A stretch of 47,848 nucleotides of DNA. Origin: an uncultured Marvinbryantia sp. Its GTDB lineage: Bacteria; Bacillota; Clostridia; Lachnospirales; Lachnospiraceae. The notes beneath the pieces were generated by a model. It ran no database searches. It was given only the letters and a program-made list of their open reading frames with translations, and was not told the DNA's origin. Made by a program: the position numbers and the translations under genes. Positions 45,694 to 47,848 of this stretch are shown here, in pieces. Location: the NCBI RefSeq assembly GCF_905201705.1, contig NZ_CAJKOX010000035.1:1-47848 (forward strand). Direction: 5' to 3'. How positions within the stretch are numbered: the first letter of the stretch is position 1; each line of letters starts with the position of its first letter.

Positions 45694-45809
45694 TTTCTTT
45701 TCCTCACTTTCAAGTTTTGATTGCAAGGAATTCCCCTAAATGCTATAATATTTTTAGAGGATATTCCTCGTTGATGGAGCGTTTACTACTTTTCCAGGGC
45801 GGTAACGCT

Positions 45810-45983
45810 CTATTCTTTTTGGCTCAAAAGCAAATGAATGCCTTTTCTTATTGCTTCAGCTTTTGTAATGCCGTTTTTCTCACAATAATCATCCAATTTC
45901 TTATTAGTATCATCATCGATGCGAATACTAAATCGAATATCTTTCGGCTCGTCTACTTTTGGTCTTCCTTTTCGTGGACTCAT
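45810..45983 (-). CDS. Ribbon-helix-helix regulator 2
   Basis: 57 residues: MSPRKGRPKVDEPKDIRFSI, then NGITKAEAIRKGIHLLL. It is a paralogue of RHH 1 and heads the second RHH-ORF6N module. The ATG follows GTGAGGTGAAAGA. Confidence 0.82.
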   Translation of the reverse strand: MSPRKGRPKVDEPKDIRFSIRIDDDTNKKLDDYCEKNGITKAEAIRKGIHLLLSQKE

Positions 45984-45999
45984 TCTTTCACCTCACTTT

Positions 46000-46041
46000 A
46001 TGTCACGCATTTATTATATTAAATGTCACGCATAAAGTCAA
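46000..46041 (-). promoter_or_regulatory. Strong promoter with duplicated operator (RHH 2)
   Basis: TTGACT (46036-46041), 17 bases, TATAAT (46013-46018). The 11-mer ATGTCACGCAT (plus-strand reading) occurs at 46000-46010 and 46023-46033, flanking the -10, as direct repeats suited to an RHH repressor. Confidence 0.78.
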
Positions 46042-46058
46042 GAAGTAATTTAACAATT

Positions 46059-47210
46059 TCAGCAATTTTTAATGATTGCATCAAACCCTGCTGCCTTCAA
46101 CTGTTTTACCTGTGCCTGCGCATTCGCAAGGATATCATAAGCCCCTGCCTGTACCTTATACTGATCATCCTCTGTCTTGATGATTGCATCAAAGCCGGCT
46201 ACTTTAAGCTGTGCAACAAGCTTTTCAGCGTTCTTCTTTTCCTTGAAGCTACCGCACTGCACTCTGTTCTGCTTATTCAGCGGTTCCGGCTGCTTGTCCA
46301 TTTTATGCCCAAAGTACAGATGCCCCCATTTGTTGCTACTGGAGTCACTGCCGAGATACTGGTACTCTGCAAGCAGTGTTGCACATTTATCCTTGTCGAT
46401 CTTCCCGTTTCCGTCAGAGTAGTTTGTGAAGGATCTAAACTGGAGGATCTTCGCATTCTCGAATCTCCGTACACCCTTTTTGAACACGTCATAGACCGCC
46501 TGCCGCGCGGCATCGGATGTCACCTTGGAACCGTAAGCAGAATAGTTTTTCTGCATGACTTCCGTGACATTCTTCCCATATCCGCCATTTTCCAGCATGT
46601 CGTGGATACACTGGGCGACGCCGAGGAATCCGTTGCGGCTTGCGATCACGCCGGCCTCGCCGTAGACCACCTTCGCAATAGCTTCCACGTTGGAATCCCC
46701 GATCTGCGCACCGGAGATGTTCTCGTCGGACGCGCCGATCAACTTCTTAAAGCGCTCCCAGTCTCCCCTTGCCCGGATCTGCGACGGGCAGTTTTTCGCG
46801 CAGACGTCGTAGTGGGTGTATACCCGGCTTGCAGGAATGTTTAATTCCTTCATGAGCTGCTTTGTGATCTCTACGGTGTTCTGGAACGCTTTCTCGTAGT
46901 TGTAACCGGCATTAACGCACATTTCGATCGCTACGCTGTTACGGTTGTTCACGGTGCCGAACAGCTTGCCGCCGTAGTTTACTCCGACATGCCAGGTACC
47001 GCGGCTATACGGCGCCGCAAGTTCTGCGCTCTTATCGTCTACGTAGAGATGCGCCGACATGCCCTGGAAATTGCCGTCATGCTGGGCTTTTGCGTGCGCT
47101 TTCGCGTCAGCGCCTTTGTTAAAATTATCTGTGTTATGGATAACGATGTTTGCCGGATCGTTCTCCGCGTATGTATTCTGGTTCGAGATATATTCCTTGT
47201 TGATATTCAT
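46059..47210 (-). CDS. Phage endolysin: amidase_2, SleB-like hydrolase and SPOR
   Basis: Residues 1-~165 are an N-acetylmuramoyl-L-alanine amidase (IVIHNTDNF, THYDVCAKNCPSQI). About 175-300 is a SleB-like cell-wall hydrolase (VVYGEAGVIASRNGFLGVAQ). The C terminus is a SPOR domain (RVQCGSFKEKKNAEKLVAQL). The start is the ATG at 47210 behind AAGGAGTACGT. With the holin upstream it forms the lysis cassette of a prophage. The frame is intact. Confidence 0.9.
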   Translation of the reverse strand: MNINKEYISNQNTYAENDPANIVIHNTDNFNKGADAKAHAKAQHDGNFQGMSAHLYVDDKSAELAAPYSRGTWHVGVNYGGKLFGTVNNRNSVAIEMCVNAGYNYEKAFQNTVEITKQLMKELNIPASRVYTHYDVCAKNCPSQIRARGDWERFKKLIGASDENISGAQIGDSNVEAIAKVVYGEAGVIASRNGFLGVAQCIHDMLENGGYGKNVTEVMQKNYSAYGSKVTSDAARQAVYDVFKKGVRRFENAKILQFRSFTNYSDGNGKIDKDKCATLLAEYQYLGSDSSSNKWGHLYFGHKMDKQPEPLNKQNRVQCGSFKEKKNAEKLVAQLKVAGFDAIIKTEDDQYKVQAGAYDILANAQAQVKQLKAAGFDAIIKNC

Positions 47211-47265
47211 ACGTACTCCTTTCCGCTGCATTTTCGCAGCATAAAAAGAGGACGGTCGTCCGCCC

Positions 47266-47412
47266 TCATCGTTTCTGGTTAATCGGTGCAATCCCCTCCT
47301 GCCGGACGTTATGCGTCTGGTTCTGGTTTTCCACCTTGACCTTCTGTGTTATACTGTTAAATTCTTCATTGCTTTTCTTCCGCTGCTGTTTTTCCAGCTC
47401 TTTTCTGTCCAT
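47266..47412 (-). CDS. Small phage protein between holin and endolysin
   Basis: 48 residues starting MDRKELEKQQRKKSNEEFNS, charged and helical, with GAGGTGATGAGC upstream. It sits between the holin and endolysin genes in the same direction. Such small ORFs are common in Clostridia lysis cassettes; function unknown. Confidence 0.55.
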   Translation of the reverse strand: MDRKELEKQQRKKSNEEFNSITQKVKVENQNQTHNVRQEGIAPINQKR

Positions 47413-47476
47413 GCTCATCACCTCAAGGATAGGATGCGCTGGCGTTGGCGGAATTATGCACTGCGGATAGTGCCGC

Positions 47477-47770
47477 CTATTCCTGTTTTCTCGCCTGTTT
47501 GAAAAGCTGGTTCACGTATACGCTCAGTCCTGCAACCAGAAGTCCCTGCACAATACTGGTAAACACCGCCATAAGGATTTCCTGGTATGTAGACAGCGGG
47601 CAGCTTGCGAATACCCACAGCGCGCATAACAGGATTCCCAGCATCCCCAGGATTGCCGGGATGTGTTTGTCTGCGAAATACTGTGCTTTTTTAAAACCAA
47701 GCCCGATAAAGTACAGCACAACCGCTACGACAATAAGTTCCGGTTTTACATAGTTCATGATCTCATTCAT
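47477..47770 (-). CDS. Phage holin
   Basis: 97 residues with three hydrophobic stretches (ELIVVAVVLYFIGLGF, ILGMLGILLCALWVF, VFTSIVQGLLVAGLSV) and a charged end (QLFKQARKQE), as in superfamily V-type holins. The ATG at 47770 follows GGAAGGAGAGC. It would form the membrane lesion that releases the endolysin. Confidence 0.82.
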   Translation of the reverse strand: MNEIMNYVKPELIVVAVVLYFIGLGFKKAQYFADKHIPAILGMLGILLCALWVFASCPLSTYQEILMAVFTSIVQGLLVAGLSVYVNQLFKQARKQE

Positions 47771-47848
47771 TATATTGCTCTCCTTCCCTAGGTTCTTCCG
47801 GCATCGCCAGAAGTTTATGATACAGTTCCGTTGCCACATCATTGCCGC
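47763..47848 (-). CDS. C-terminal end of an upstream phage gene (partial)
   Basis: An open frame entering from the window edge ends ATELYHKLLAMPEEPREGEQ, then YNE and TGA, overlapping the holin start by 8 bases. Such coupling marks it as part of the late phage operon. The product cannot be told. Confidence 0.5.
   Translation of the reverse strand, partial: GNDVATELYHKLLAMPEEPREGEQYNE

Noticed and set aside
1..47848. tRNA, rRNA, CRISPR arrays or an origin
   Set aside because: I scanned for cloverleaf ends, regularly spaced repeats and iteron clusters and found none convincing.

Overview
The window looks like a low-to-mid GC Gram-positive gut Firmicute, most likely a Lachnospiraceae-type Clostridium relative. 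This rests on strong AGGAGG-type ribosome sites, TTGACA/TATAAT promoters, the phage tail, holin and endolysin genes, and the IS21, IS66, IS630 and IS200 relatives. Nothing here identifies the species. Almost every gene is on the minus strand. I see no tRNA, rRNA or CRISPR array. There is no housekeeping gene apart from a possible methyltransferase C-terminal scrap near 43.9 kb. The window reads as a defence island packed between decayed prophage and insertion-sequence debris.

Layout. 0-2.6 kb: a SEC-C/transglutaminase-like protein, an IS66 remnant and an autoregulated Fic protein. 2.7-10.1 kb: a TOTE-type primase-helicase, then a McrB-McrC operon with an unrecognised third gene. 10.1-12.4 kb: two broken phage tail genes with an AlbA_2 (Schlafen-like) ATP-binding regulator between them. 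12.5-18.1 kb: two IS21-family elements back to back, with an IS66 tnpB fragment between them. 18.7-23.1 kb: a very AT-rich two-gene unit, a protein kinase fused to a UPF1-like helicase plus a partner. 23.2-25.0 kb: recombinase and IS630 fragments and a broken GIY-YIG nuclease next to a small membrane protein.

25.1-41.1 kb is the centre of interest. It is a 16-kb, eight-gene co-directional operon: XRE regulator, TcmP, three-Cys-motif radical SAM protein, beta-class DNA methyltransferase, type III Res-like helicase, HEPN-SNF2 helicase, sacsin/HSP90-like ATPase, and a truncated RecD-helicase-like protein. A divergent ImmA/IrrE-type metallopeptidase (41.3-43.1 kb) shares the control region with the XRE gene, which suggests a protease-cleaved repressor switch. 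The combination resembles a composite restriction-modification system with a built-in modifying enzyme and inducible control. I cannot match it to a named system.

43.1-48 kb: IS200 and methyltransferase remnants, a duplicated module of ribbon-helix-helix regulator plus ORF6N protein, and a prophage lysis cassette (endolysin, holin).

A caution runs through the window. At least eight genes that otherwise read as intact are broken by a single-base indel, five of them short by one base in an A or T run. Either these are sequencing errors, and the systems are intact, or the island is decaying. Raw-read checks should come before any biological claim about the broken genes.
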